From assembly GCA_026417735.1 (NCBI GenBank), contig JAOACR010000004.1, positions 184,753 through 248,752 on the forward strand: a stretch of DNA of 64,000 bases, given 5' to 3'. Positions 29,212 through 37,545 of the stretch are shown piece after piece. This stretch comes from Kiritimatiellia bacterium. Its GTDB lineage: Bacteria; Verrucomicrobiota; Kiritimatiellia; PWTM01. Positions within the stretch are counted from its first letter, which is position 1. Every line of letters starts with the position of its first letter. The position numbers and the translations under genes are program-made. The notes under the pieces were generated by a model. The model made no database searches. It was not told where the DNA came from and saw nothing but the letters and a program-made list of their open reading frames with translations.

Positions 29212-30714
29212 TCAGCTGCGGACAATCCGCGCCGCTGCCCCCCCGCGAATGTCCGGCACCGGCACACAGGTCGGCGTTGTGCCGTCCGTCGTGTCGACGC
29301 TTTCCCCAAGCGGCTTGCCGTCCTCGACCGAGATCCACCGCGTCCGCCACCGTCCCGGCGGCAGCCGCAGCCATAGCTCGGTGGGCCCGCGCCCTTCAAC
29401 ATAGATCGCGTATTGCAATCCGGGCACGGAAAGCGACCACGTCGCCACGCCCGGCGCCGCCTCCACCACGAGGCAGTCCGGCTCCAACCTCGTCAGATCA
29501 AACTGGTGGAGAAACCGTGAGAGGATCGCGAGCTGCCGGCGGATGGTCGGCCCGCCGCCGCCCGGCGCCTCGTTGCCGATGTCGCTGCCGTCCTCGTGGC
29601 CGACGGTGAAGGAGTAGTCCAGGTGGTTGAACAGCGCGCCGCCGCTCATCACAAACCGCCACGCCTGGCGCCGGTACGGTGTGTCCTCGCGGCCCATGAA
29701 GCCGGTCTCGTCGCAGCCGATCGCCCCCTTCCAGCCGCGGTTCCAGCCGACCGCCTCCGGCAACGCGTAGTGAAAGTTCAGCAGCTCCGCCTCCGGCACA
29801 AGGTCATCCGGATGCACCGCGAGCACAAAGTTCGCGATGTTCTGCGCGATCAGGTGCCGCTTCGGCAGACGTCGCTCCTCGTCGCGAATCACCGCCGCGA
29901 TCGCTCGCTGCCAGGCGACCGACTCGGCGGTCGGGATTTGCACCGCGTTCGGCCAACCACGGCGTTCGGTCCACCACGGGTGAATCACCTCGCCGGGGCG
30001 GCTGTTGTCCGCCCATGGCTCGTTCTGAATCTCGTAAAACAGGTTGTCGAACTCGTTCAATCCGCGCACGAGGTGGCGAACCAGTGCCTCTTGATAGCGG
30101 AACGCCGGGTTTGACGCCCGCGCAGTTGCAAGGTCCGCGGACACCGGCAGCAGATGGAGCCGGCGGTAATCGTGCACGGGCAGGCGCTGGATGTTGTTCG
30201 ACGGGTTGAACGGGTGGATCGCCCACTGCGCTGGCCCATAGGTCGCACAGAAGAGCGTCAGCTCCACCACAATTCCGCGGCGATCCGCCTCCGCGATGAA
30301 ATCGCGCAACCGGCGAAGGTGCGCGTCCGAAAAGCGATCGAGGTCAAAACGCGTGCCGCCATCCCCGGCGCCGGGTTCGTCGCTGCGGACCCACGGCGCA
30401 AGGAACCGACCTGGTGCCGGCGCGAGCGTATTGCGCTGGATGTTGAACGCATTGGTCGGCTCGACATAGGCGCCGGAAAATACGCGCGTGTAGTTCAATC
30501 CCTCGCGCTCCAGCGTCTCGAGATAGCGCCGGATGTCGAAGTCGAGGTTCAGCACCGCCCCGTAGTGCTCGGCGCTCGTGATCAGCGCGAGCGCACGGCC
30601 GCGCCACTCAAACCACCGCGGATTCTCTGGATGGAGTCGAATCGGCTGCGCGGACGCGATGATCGCGCCCGCGACAACCGCGGATGCAGCCAATCGGCCA
30701 GGATTACGTTGCAT
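29212..30714 (-). CDS. Secreted TIM-barrel glycoside hydrolase-like protein
   Basis: A 500-residue protein with an N-terminal signal sequence (M-Q-R-N-P-G-R-L followed by an Ala/Ile-rich core). The domain resembles clan GH-A cellulase/DUF4038-like hydrolases: L-N-Y-T-R-V-F-S-G near residue 75, E-I-Q-N-E-P-W-A-D near 225 with a candidate acid/base Glu, and C-D-E-T-G-F-M-G near 330 with a candidate nucleophile Glu. The last 100 residues look like a beta domain. The substrate is unknown. GAGGTG precedes ATG 30714, and an operator-like inverted repeat lies just upstream. Confidence 0.7.
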   Translation of the reverse strand: MQRNPGRLAASAVVAGAIIASAQPIRLHPENPRWFEWRGRALALITSAEHYGAVLNLDFDIRRYLETLEREGLNYTRVFSGAYVEPTNAFNIQRNTLAPAPGRFLAPWVRSDEPGAGDGGTRFDLDRFSDAHLRRLRDFIAEADRRGIVVELTLFCATYGPAQWAIHPFNPSNNIQRLPVHDYRRLHLLPVSADLATARASNPAFRYQEALVRHLVRGLNEFDNLFYEIQNEPWADNSRPGEVIHPWWTERRGWPNAVQIPTAESVAWQRAIAAVIRDEERRLPKRHLIAQNIANFVLAVHPDDLVPEAELLNFHYALPEAVGWNRGWKGAIGCDETGFMGREDTPYRRQAWRFVMSGGALFNHLDYSFTVGHEDGSDIGNEAPGGGGPTIRRQLAILSRFLHQFDLTRLEPDCLVVEAAPGVATWSLSVPGLQYAIYVEGRGPTELWLRLPPGRWRTRWISVEDGKPLGESVDTTDGTTPTCVPVPDIRGGAAARIVRS

Positions 30715-30725
30715 CGCTCACCTCT

Positions 30726-30748
30726 GTGGTCAGCCCCATGATGACCAC
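30726..30748 (-). promoter_or_regulatory. Operator-like inverted repeat upstream of the secreted hydrolase
   Basis: GTGGTCA (30726-30732) and TGACCAC (30742-30748), a perfect 7-base inverted repeat with a 9-base spacer, 11 bases upstream of the ATG at 30714. Partial copies of GTGG occur further upstream. It is placed where a repressor would block transcription or early elongation; no regulator gene is adjacent. Confidence 0.5.
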
Positions 30749-30823
30749 ATCCGAGACCACGGTCCACTTCGCAACGCGACGGGGGGAAGTCCGCATGAAT
30801 CCGGCCCCACCGCGGTGGCTCGT

Positions 30824-32365
30824 TCACTCAACAGGCCCCGGATGCGCGGCGCGCCGGAGCCGATCGTTGATCGCCAGCCCGAGACCGCTGTCCGGCACAA
30901 GCTCGGCGGCAATACCATCCAGGTTCGCCTCGTCGAGCCGCCGGATCGCCGCAAACAGGTTGGCCGCCGCCTCGCGTAGGTCGCCAACCCGCGAGAGCAC
31001 TTCGACGCGTTCCCACCCTCCTACCTCCGGCAACCGTTGAAACACGAGCAGACCCCAGCGGCCCGACCCGGGTCTGGCCGTCGCACCTGCCGGCACCAGC
31101 CGCAGGGGGGTCCTGGGAGCGTAATGGCGCGGGAGGCGACCCGGCGACTCGGGCCGGTCCGGACTTACCTCGCGGGGTCGGTCCAGCGGCCCCACCACCG
31201 CCTCGATCTCTTCGGCCGGCACGCCACCCGGCCGCAGCAGCGCGGGACGGGCCGCCACAAGGCTGACAATAGTCGACTCGATACCGACGGTGCACGGCCC
31301 GGCATCCAGCACAAAGTCCACCTCCGAGCCGAGCGTTTCGCGCACGTGTTCGGCGGCGGTGGGACTGGTCCGGCCGAACGGGTTGGCGCTCGGCGCTGCG
31401 ATCGGTTCGCCCAGCGCGCGCAGCAGCTCCGCCGCGACCGGATGCCGGGGGCATCGCAGCGCCACAGTGGGTAGGCCAGCGGTGACGATGTCTGGCACAT
31501 CCGGCCGTTTCGGAACCACCACAGTGAGCGGGCCCGGCCAGAATGCCCGGGTCAGACGATGCGCGCTTTCAGGCCACTCCGCCGCGAGGGCCATCGCGCC
31601 CGATTCGTCTCCGACGTGCACGATGAGCGGGTCAAAGGTGGGTCGACGTTTCACCTCAAACACGCGCGCGACCGCTCGCGCATCGGCCGCGCGGGCGCCC
31701 AGGCCATAGACCGTCTCGGTGGGGAATGCCCCGATGCCGCCGGCCCGCAGCGTGTCCGCCGCGGTACGCACCACCGCACGCCAGTCCCCCATGCGGCGTT
31801 CTGCCTCCGCGACCGCCAGAGCCCAGTCGGCCGCCTCCCGGAGTGCCGGCAGCACAACCGCCCCGCGCGGTAGCTCGTCCAGGTGGCGCTCGCCATGCCC
31901 GGTGCGAACGTACAGCCCGCACCCGCCGGCGCGCGCAGCAGTTTCGACATCGTGTGGATGGTCACCGATGACGAAGGATCGCGAGAGGTCCAGATTGAAC
32001 TCGCGGGCGGCCTCAAACAGATGATGCGGGCTCGGCTTCCGGCACGGGCAGTTGTCTGTCGTCTCATGCGGGCAGACGTAAATCCGGCGCAGTGGGATTC
32101 CTTCCGCAGCCATGCGCTCGTGGATCGCTTGATGCACGCGTTCGACCTCCGCGAGCGTCAGTTCACCGCGAGCCACCCACACTTGATGCGTGACGATGAA
32201 TAGCTCATACCGGGCGGCGAGCCGTCGCAGCGAATCGAACGCATCGGGCAGCCAGCGGAGGTCCGACGGCGATCGGATCGGCCCGATATCCTCAACGAGA
32301 GTACCGTCGCGGTCGAGGAACACCGCGGCACGGCGGTGGCCAGAGCCGAAAGGGTTGGAGGGCAT
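30824..32365 (-). CDS. HAD phosphatase (GmhB-like) fused to Sua5/TsaC threonylcarbamoyl-AMP synthase
   Basis: A 513-residue fusion. The first ~170 residues are a histidinol-phosphatase/GmhB-type HAD phosphatase: nucleophile motif F-L-D-R-D-G-T-L, a Zn loop C-P-H-E-T-T-D-N-C-P-C-R-K-P, and I-G-D-H-P-H-D. Such enzymes remove the 7-phosphate from heptose bisphosphate in LPS synthesis. From about residue 195 a YrdC domain follows (P-T-E-T-V-Y-G-L-G, K-R-R-P-T-F-D-P-L-I, A-P-S-A-N) and then the C-terminal Sua5 domain with H-Y-A-P-R-T-P, so the second half should make threonylcarbamoyl-AMP for tRNA t6A. ATG 32365 is chosen; a GTG at 32386 is possible. No clear ribosome-binding site is seen. Confidence 0.87.
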   Translation of the reverse strand: MPSNPFGSGHRRAAVFLDRDGTLVEDIGPIRSPSDLRWLPDAFDSLRRLAARYELFIVTHQVWVARGELTLAEVERVHQAIHERMAAEGIPLRRIYVCPHETTDNCPCRKPSPHHLFEAAREFNLDLSRSFVIGDHPHDVETAARAGGCGLYVRTGHGERHLDELPRGAVVLPALREAADWALAVAEAERRMGDWRAVVRTAADTLRAGGIGAFPTETVYGLGARAADARAVARVFEVKRRPTFDPLIVHVGDESGAMALAAEWPESAHRLTRAFWPGPLTVVVPKRPDVPDIVTAGLPTVALRCPRHPVAAELLRALGEPIAAPSANPFGRTSPTAAEHVRETLGSEVDFVLDAGPCTVGIESTIVSLVAARPALLRPGGVPAEEIEAVVGPLDRPREVSPDRPESPGRLPRHYAPRTPLRLVPAGATARPGSGRWGLLVFQRLPEVGGWERVEVLSRVGDLREAAANLFAAIRRLDEANLDGIAAELVPDSGLGLAINDRLRRAAHPGPVE

Positions 32366-32410
32366 GTGCGGCAGGATATCCCGCACGATCAGGGCGGCAA
32401 GTCGACCCGA

Positions 32411-32439
32411 TTGCGCGCGGGTGGCCCAGGCGCTAGCTT
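32411..32439 (+). promoter_or_regulatory. Putative promoter for the NikR-like regulator
   Basis: TTGCGC (32411-32416), 17 bases, TAGCTT (32434-32439), within the divergent gap between the HAD-Sua5 gene and the regulator. The leader would be about 60 bases. Confidence 0.45.
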
Positions 32440-32505
32440 CGCCGTGTCGGCGCGGCGGAACACGGACGGTGGGCTGGCGCCGTGGTCCGACCGGGAGACT
32501 GGCCC

Positions 32506-32919
32506 ATGGGCGTGGTGCGATTCACCGTTTCACTAGAGCGGGAACTGGTCGAAAGGTTCGACCGGAAAATCCGACTGGAGCAATATCCGACACGCTCCAA
32601 AGCGGTGGGGGATCTGATCCGGGCCAGCTTGGTCCGGACGGAGTGGAGCGAAAACGAGGAGGTGGCGGGCGCGATCGTTCTGGTCTACGACCATCATCGG
32701 CGCGACCTGGTGCGGCGCCTAATCGAGATTCAGCACGACTACGACGATGCGATCATCTCGGCGCAGCATGTGCATTTGGACGACGCAAACTGCCTTGAAA
32801 TCATCGCCGTTCGCGGCCGCGCGGCACGCATTCAGATGGTGTTCCGGAAGCTTAAGACGGTCAAAGGGATGAAGCACATCTCCCTCGCCGCCGGCACCAC
32901 CGGCGCCCACCTCCCCTGA
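32506..32919 (+). CDS. nikR: NikR-type nickel-responsive ribbon-helix-helix regulator
   Basis: The 137-residue product starts with an RHH DNA-binding domain (V-R-F-T-V-S-L-E-R-E-L and R-S-K-A-V-G-D-L-I-R) followed by an ACT-like metal-sensing domain. The four planar nickel ligands of E. coli NikR all have counterparts: His in I-Q-H-D-Y, both His of Q-H-V-H, and Cys in A-N-C-L-E-I-I. It should repress its target genes when nickel is bound. The target is not evident; no nickel transporter is adjacent, but a LarA-type nickel enzyme gene lies 17 kb away. ATG 32506 is chosen; a GTG at 32482 would add an unstructured octapeptide. Confidence 0.87.
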   Translation: MGVVRFTVSLERELVERFDRKIRLEQYPTRSKAVGDLIRASLVRTEWSENEEVAGAIVLVYDHHRRDLVRRLIEIQHDYDDAIISAQHVHLDDANCLEIIAVRGRAARIQMVFRKLKTVKGMKHISLAAGTTGAHLP

Positions 32920-32962
32920 CCCCCGCCTGGCCGACACCGTGTAGCATTTGGTGCTCAGCCGA

Positions 32963-33937
32963 TCATCCGGCTGCCGTCTGCTGTTTCTCGTCCAGCTCAA
33001 TGATGTCATGCGACTGGCGCCTGACGCCGATACCATACGCGGCGAGCAATGCCACCAGTTGCACGCCGTTCATCAGCGCGACCGGCACAGCGTTCGGGCG
33101 CTCCGTCTCGGCTCGGGCGACGGAGGTGAAGTCGCTGGTCGTGTTGATGAGACCCTGTTCGTGAGTGCCCAGGCTGCCACGCGCCTGCTGGACGGTCTGC
33201 GACTGTACTCGGTTCTTCGGCTGCCAGCGCGTGACCTGAACGGCCATCCGCGTGCGGATGACATCGCCGACCACCAGCGCGCCGCGCACATCAATGCCGC
33301 CATCCCTGCTGCGCTATGTGATCTCGATCTCTTCGAAGCCGATTTCCGCCAGCATGCGGCCGATCAACTCTTCGAACTCGGTCGGGTCCATCGCCGGCAA
33401 GGGCCGGTGCAGGGCTTCACGGACTCGTTCGTTGTGCTGCTCGATCTCGAAAGCCAGGCCCTTACCCATCCAGCGGTAGAGCCCGACATAGCCCCGTCCG
33501 TACTGGACGAAGCGCGGCTGTTTTCCGCACTTCTGGTGCCGGCAAATTCCGCGAGTATCTGGGCGGACATCGTCCCCTCCGGTGTCCTGCCTTCGGTGAA
33601 GATCCAGCCAAGCTCGATGGTCGTCCGGGCAATCGGCCGATAACGCATGGGCTTCTTGTTGCCAAACTGCTGCAGGACCTTCTCGGCCACATCTCTGAAA
33701 GAGCACGGTCCGGCAGGCGCCACGGCGAACGTTTCCTCCCTGGTCGCATTTCTCTTTGCGCTTCGTGAACGCCTGGGCCTTGATGTCATGTAGAGCCGCG
33801 CGGCCACCGTCACCGCCGGAGTCTTAGCTTTCGTCTTCCAGAGGCCCAGCGGACAGGATGCGCTTGGTGATCTCTTCGGCCGTCAGTGGCTGCTGTACCT
33901 CTCGCAAAACCTGACAGACTGCTTCGGTCACCTTCAC
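32963..33937 (-). pseudogene. mrr: Broken Mrr-type restriction nuclease with two HARE-HTH domains
   Basis: Reading the minus strand from about 33937, a first HARE-HTH domain (V-T-E-A-V-C-Q-V-L-R-E...E-I-T-K-R-I-L) runs into a frameshift near 33845, continues with G-L-W-K-T-K-A-K-T-P-A, and is shifted again near 33780. A second HARE-HTH follows (S-F-R-D-V-A-E-K-V-L...T-E-G-R-T-P-E-G-T-M-S-A-Q-I-L), shifted near 33550. The Mrr catalytic domain begins at F-E-E-L-I-G-R-M-L-A-E-I-G-F, meets an amber stop at 33314-33316, then continues in the same frame with D-G-G-I-D (33290-33304). The motif expected as V-Q-V-K-R-W reads V-Q-V-T-R-W (Thr codon 33230-33232), so the catalytic Lys is lost as well. 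The gene is dead. Confidence 0.88.
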
Positions 33938-33949
33938 GGAGTGCTTGTT

Positions 33950-34965
33950 ACAGTGCCCCTTTGAACGCCCGGTCAAGGATGGCGGGAACGCGTCCAGTTC
34001 GGCGACAGTCTGGGCCTGCAACCGCTTCAGCCGGTCCACTTCAGCCTGCAACAGGTTCAGAATTTGCACCACGACCCGACGCTGCTCTTCCAATGGCAGC
34101 AACGGCTGTTTGACACCGGCAAGGTCGCGCCTGTTGAACCCAGCTTGTGCCGATCGGTCGGTTTTGCGATCCCGTTTCGTGGCGAATTTCGGACAAAAGT
34201 CTTCTGATCATCGTTTGAGAAGTCATGGACTTGGAGAAAACGTACCGAACCCGGTTTCGGCTCAAAACGATATTCACGTTTCGGCGGCTGGCTTCCACCA
34301 ACGAAACGGCACGGGTCGGTAACCTCAAACTATCGGGTCGCCGACCTCGAGCTCGTCAAACAAGTGAGCAGCCATTGATGGGATGAGCGCCTTGGTTTTC
34401 TGGGGGCCTTGGTGGCAGAGAGCACGGACGTGCGCGATTTGGGCGGCCAGGGCCTCAATCCGCGCGCCACCAGCCGCCGCTGCTCCGCCAACGGCGGCAG
34501 AGGAATTCCCGAGGCAAGGAAACGATCCTCTTGCAGCCGGACGCGATTGGTCGTGCCTTCGTTGGCTCGCCTGCACAACTCTACGAAACCAGCGGTGCGG
34601 CGCAGCCAACCGAGAAAAAGCAGGTACCAGTCGGGCGATGTTGATGTCGAATAGCGGGGAATCATTCTTGATCAGCGCTCCATACAAGGGCGCAAACACA
34701 AGCCCTATCGCGCCGTTTCGGGCGTCAATGCGGGATAAAAATGAACTGGCCGGCGCGCTACGAACCTGGATCCGGTCACGGATGCGCCGGAGACCTGCCT
34801 CCGCCCAACCACGCCGTTGCTCCACAGGTTGACCGTGATTTCCAGGTGTTCGGCCGCCGGGCCTGGGGTGATCGTGACTTCTGATCGCCACAACACCTCG
34901 CTCAGACGCACGTTGGGCCAGGGCGATCTGGCACGCCACACGAGATGCGCATCATCGGATTTCAT
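33950..34965 (-). pseudogene. hsdS: Broken type I restriction specificity subunit (HsdS)
   Basis: Pieces of HsdS are spread over three frames. The first recognition domain starts near 34965 (W-P-N-V-R-L-S-E-V-L-W) and continues after frameshifts to L-S-R-I-D-A-R-N-G-A-I-G, R-L-Q-E-D-R-F-L-A and the first conserved repeat P-L-P-P-L-A-E-Q-R-R-L-V (near 34500). The second recognition domain keeps its beginning (G-S-V-R-F-L-Q-V-H-D-F-S, 34160-34265) and its end (A-Q-A-G-F-N-R-R-D-L-A-G, near 34130), but its middle of about 100 residues is missing. The second repeat P-L-E-E-Q-R-R-V-V and helical spacer L-Q-A-E-V-D-R-L-K-R-L are clear at 33980-34102. It cannot encode a working specificity subunit. 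Confidence 0.87.
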
Positions 34966-35609
34966 CGTCGACCGCCAATGGACGCCGAGGCCGGCGCCTT
35001 CCCAGAGAAACCTCCCCGAGGCCCACGTTGGGACCTGAGGCTTGGACAGGACGGAGGTTCATGTTGGGTAGCCGCGGGCTTGGCGCATCCCAATCCTGTT
35101 CATCCTCTAAATCCTGTCCGTTCTCCAGCGTCCTTTCGAGATCGGTTCGCGGCAGCAGCCAAACCGCGAACGGATGGAGGAATCAACCTTTTCGTCCTTA
35201 GGCACTTAACCATATTATCGTCTTCGGATTGGGGCGGCTTTTTTCCGGGGGCAGATCCAAGCTCTGCTTTGGTTGTCCATTCCAACCGGATTGTTCGATC
35301 GAATTGTGGTACGAATTGCATCGGATGGCGTTGTTCCGGGACGCTTCGCGATGGAGCAAGACGCTGCGCATTGGAGGGAGGCAACTCATCACGGCGAATT
35401 GCAGTTTTGATCGGCGACAAACCAGCGCCCTCCTCTGAAACAAAAGGGCGCTTGTCCATTCCGGCCAGCGCGTATTCGAAAAGGGGCGGGATTCTTTCCA
35501 GTGCACAAAAGAATGCCAACGGGCAGCTGGTCATCGTCGCTCATCAAGTTAAGAGGGGCTGGGGTTTGGTGTAGTCTTTCCGACCCTCGCACAGCGGGTG
35601 TTCGTAATA
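34966..35609. other. Non-coding, lower-GC stretch between hsdS and hsdR remnants
   Basis: I see no credible gene here. Base composition is visibly less GC-rich than the flanks. A minus-strand open frame at 35100-35534 has no recognisable domain and no ribosome-binding site. A T-rich iterated phrase is present at about 35090-35118 (ATCCTGTTC, ATCCTCTAA, ATCCTGTCC). A methyltransferase gene (hsdM) would be expected in this neighbourhood but no trace was found. Confidence 0.5.
35090..35118. repeat. Three imperfect tandem ATCCTGTCC-like units
   Basis: Three consecutive units of nine to ten bases, ATCCTGTTC, ATCCTCTAA and ATCCTGTCC, inside the decayed island. Their function is unknown. Confidence 0.45.
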
Positions 35610-36870
35610 TTAGACCGCGCGCGTCGGCCCGGAAGGGTCAAACAACAGGACGTTGGTGGGAATGCTGCTGTAGGTGGGCGAACACGCGGTTGGGCAGGTG
35701 CACGAGGGTGTGGAGGTTAAAGTCCTTGAGCGGCTCTTCCTTGATGCGGGCGCAGACGCCGTCGCCAAAGAGCGCCCCCTTGGGCACGACCACAGCAGCG
35801 CGGCTGGGGCGCGGCGGATCTCATCACCGTGCTCCTGGTCCGCGCAAACGAAGATGGCTTTGGCGTAAGAGTCGGGCTGTTGGAAGAAACTTTCGATTCT
35901 CTGGGCGATGGCTTCGGTGCGGGCGCGGAGGGCGACGATTTTTTCGAAGTCGGGCGTCTGGGATTCCCCGTCTGGAATCGGGCGGCCGTAGCGGTCAAGT
36001 TCACCTTTCGACGGCCGCCATCCGGTGGCATTCACGTCGGTGCCGATGCGGTGCACCCGATAAGGCGCGAAGAAGCCGTCTTCGATGCCCTGTGGCAGGC
36101 TGTAGGTGTTAGCCGGCGCGCCGAAATATTGGGAGCTTTCGCGGTTGTTCTCGCGCAGCGGCATGGCGGTCATGCCGAGTTGAAAGGCCGGGCTGAACCA
36201 GGTGAGGATTCCGTGCCCATTGCTGTCGTCGCGGAATACCGTGAGGGCACTCGTCCGCAATGACGAGGTCGAAGAACTCCGGGCTCCATTCACGGTAAAG
36301 GCCGGGGCGGCGTTCGTCCTTGGCGATGGCTTGGCAAATGGCGAAATACATCTCCCGGCGTTAGGCGGCCTCGGCTTCGATTCTCCATGCGGCGTCGCCA
36401 CACAGGGCGAACTTTTGGGCCTTGGGGTTGTCCACGAGGATGGAGCGGTCAGAAAGGAACAGGATGCGCGGGCGGCGGGCCTCTCCAGTGGGATTCCAGC
36501 ATGTGCTCCAGAGTTTCCAGCAGATTTGGAAGGCCACATCGGTTTTGTCCGTGCCGGTGGCATGTTGATCAGCAGCCGGCGCCGGCCGCTCGGAATGGCG
36601 AGAATGACGCGGTTGATGGCGATCTGCTGGTAGGAGCGGAGCGGCTTGGGGAGACGGGAAGCGGCAGCGCGAGGAAGCGTTGCCACTAGGTTCAGGCCGA
36701 GGCAGGCGTGCAGGCGTTGCCCAAGGTGGTCCGGCGAAGGGAAGGATGGAGGTGGGTTTCCTTGTCGGCGAGGAAGTCAAACTCGACGATACCGCGGCCA
36801 TTGGTGGAACAGAGGAGGTGGCCATCGGTGAGAGTTCTCGGCTCGCAAATCTGGTCGTCCGTCCAGCCAC
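35610..36870 (-). pseudogene. hsdR: Broken type I restriction motor subunit (HsdR), internal fragment
   Basis: The minus strand holds the helicase half of HsdR in shifting frames: L-R-S-Y-Q-Q-I-A-I-N-R-V (near 36640), the Walker A region reading A-T-G-T-D-K-T instead of A-T-G-T-G-K-T, I-L-F-L-S-D-R-S-I-L-V-D, the DECH-type box reading A-D-E-C-P-H-G (near 36270), F-Q-L-G-M-T-A-M-P-L-R-E, and D-G-F-F-A-P-Y-R-V-H-R-I (near 36075), F-E-K-I-V-A-L-R-A-R-T-E-A-I-A. At least four frame changes occur, one by loss of a base just before the Walker A motif. The N-terminal nuclease domain and the C-terminus are absent. Confidence 0.87.
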
Positions 36871-37387
36871 CTCCTCGGAACGATGGTCTCCGGAGACGAT
36901 ACGCCGATCCCCTTATCCGATTCTCGCCCGCCAGACATGTGCCGGCGAGATCTCCGAGTGGTTACAAGACACTCTGATCACCGGTCGCCAGCTGGCCCGG
37001 TGGGTGGACGACGGCACGGACTGAACTGGGTGATATGCTGGACGGCACGACGGACAAGCGCGTGACCCGCACTGATTGAAATGTTCAGTTTCACGGTTGT
37101 CCCTGAGTTCAGATCTGTTCGAGGCGAGGACTTCCTCAGGAAAGTCGAGACCCACGGATGCCGCTCTTTTGCCCGCGGAGCAGGTTCTCGAACGCCCGTG
37201 CTTCTCTCAGCGGACCCAACGAACGGCACCCCACCACGTTACCAGCGCCGTGCCCAACGAGAGGCTTACGCGTTATGCTCGCACAGTCGCCGCTCGACGC
37301 AATCCGTGACGCCAGTGCAACCGCGGCGAGCAAGCGCGCTTCAGAGGATGTCGCACGGAACCCACCCCCGCGCTCATCACAGCACCA
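36871..37387. other. Intergenic stretch with no supported gene
   Basis: About 520 bases between the HsdR fragment and the tRNA hairpin. Short open frames occur on both strands but none has a recognisable domain, good codon use or a ribosome-binding site. It may contain unrecognised remains of the HsdR N-terminal region. Confidence 0.5.
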
Positions 37388-37415
37388 GGGGGCCGGAACC
37401 ACGGTTCCGGCCCCC
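37388..37415 (-). terminator. 13-base-pair palindrome after the tRNA gene
   Basis: A perfect inverted repeat (37388-37400 with 37403-37415) that would fold as about 12 pairs with a tiny loop, six bases beyond the 3' end of the minus-strand tRNA. It probably terminates the tRNA transcript, although no T-run follows on the minus strand. Confidence 0.5.
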
Positions 37416-37421
37416 CAAATC

Positions 37422-37498
<77 letters not shown>

Positions 37499-37545
37499 GC
37501 CTGCTCTTCACCTCATTCTAACCCGCCCCGGCCGCCCGTCAACCC

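Noticed and set aside
35100..35534. Open frame of about 145 codons in the decayed island
   Set aside because: No domain, no ribosome-binding site, and a low-GC background; treated as non-coding.
33950..36870. Possible intact type I restriction system
   Set aside because: HsdS and HsdR remnants are split over several frames with lost motifs and missing domains, and no HsdM is present.
37381..37415. Palindrome as a possible attachment site for the island beside the tRNA
   Set aside because: No second copy of the tRNA end is visible on the far side of the island, and no integrase is present, so a terminator is the simpler reading.
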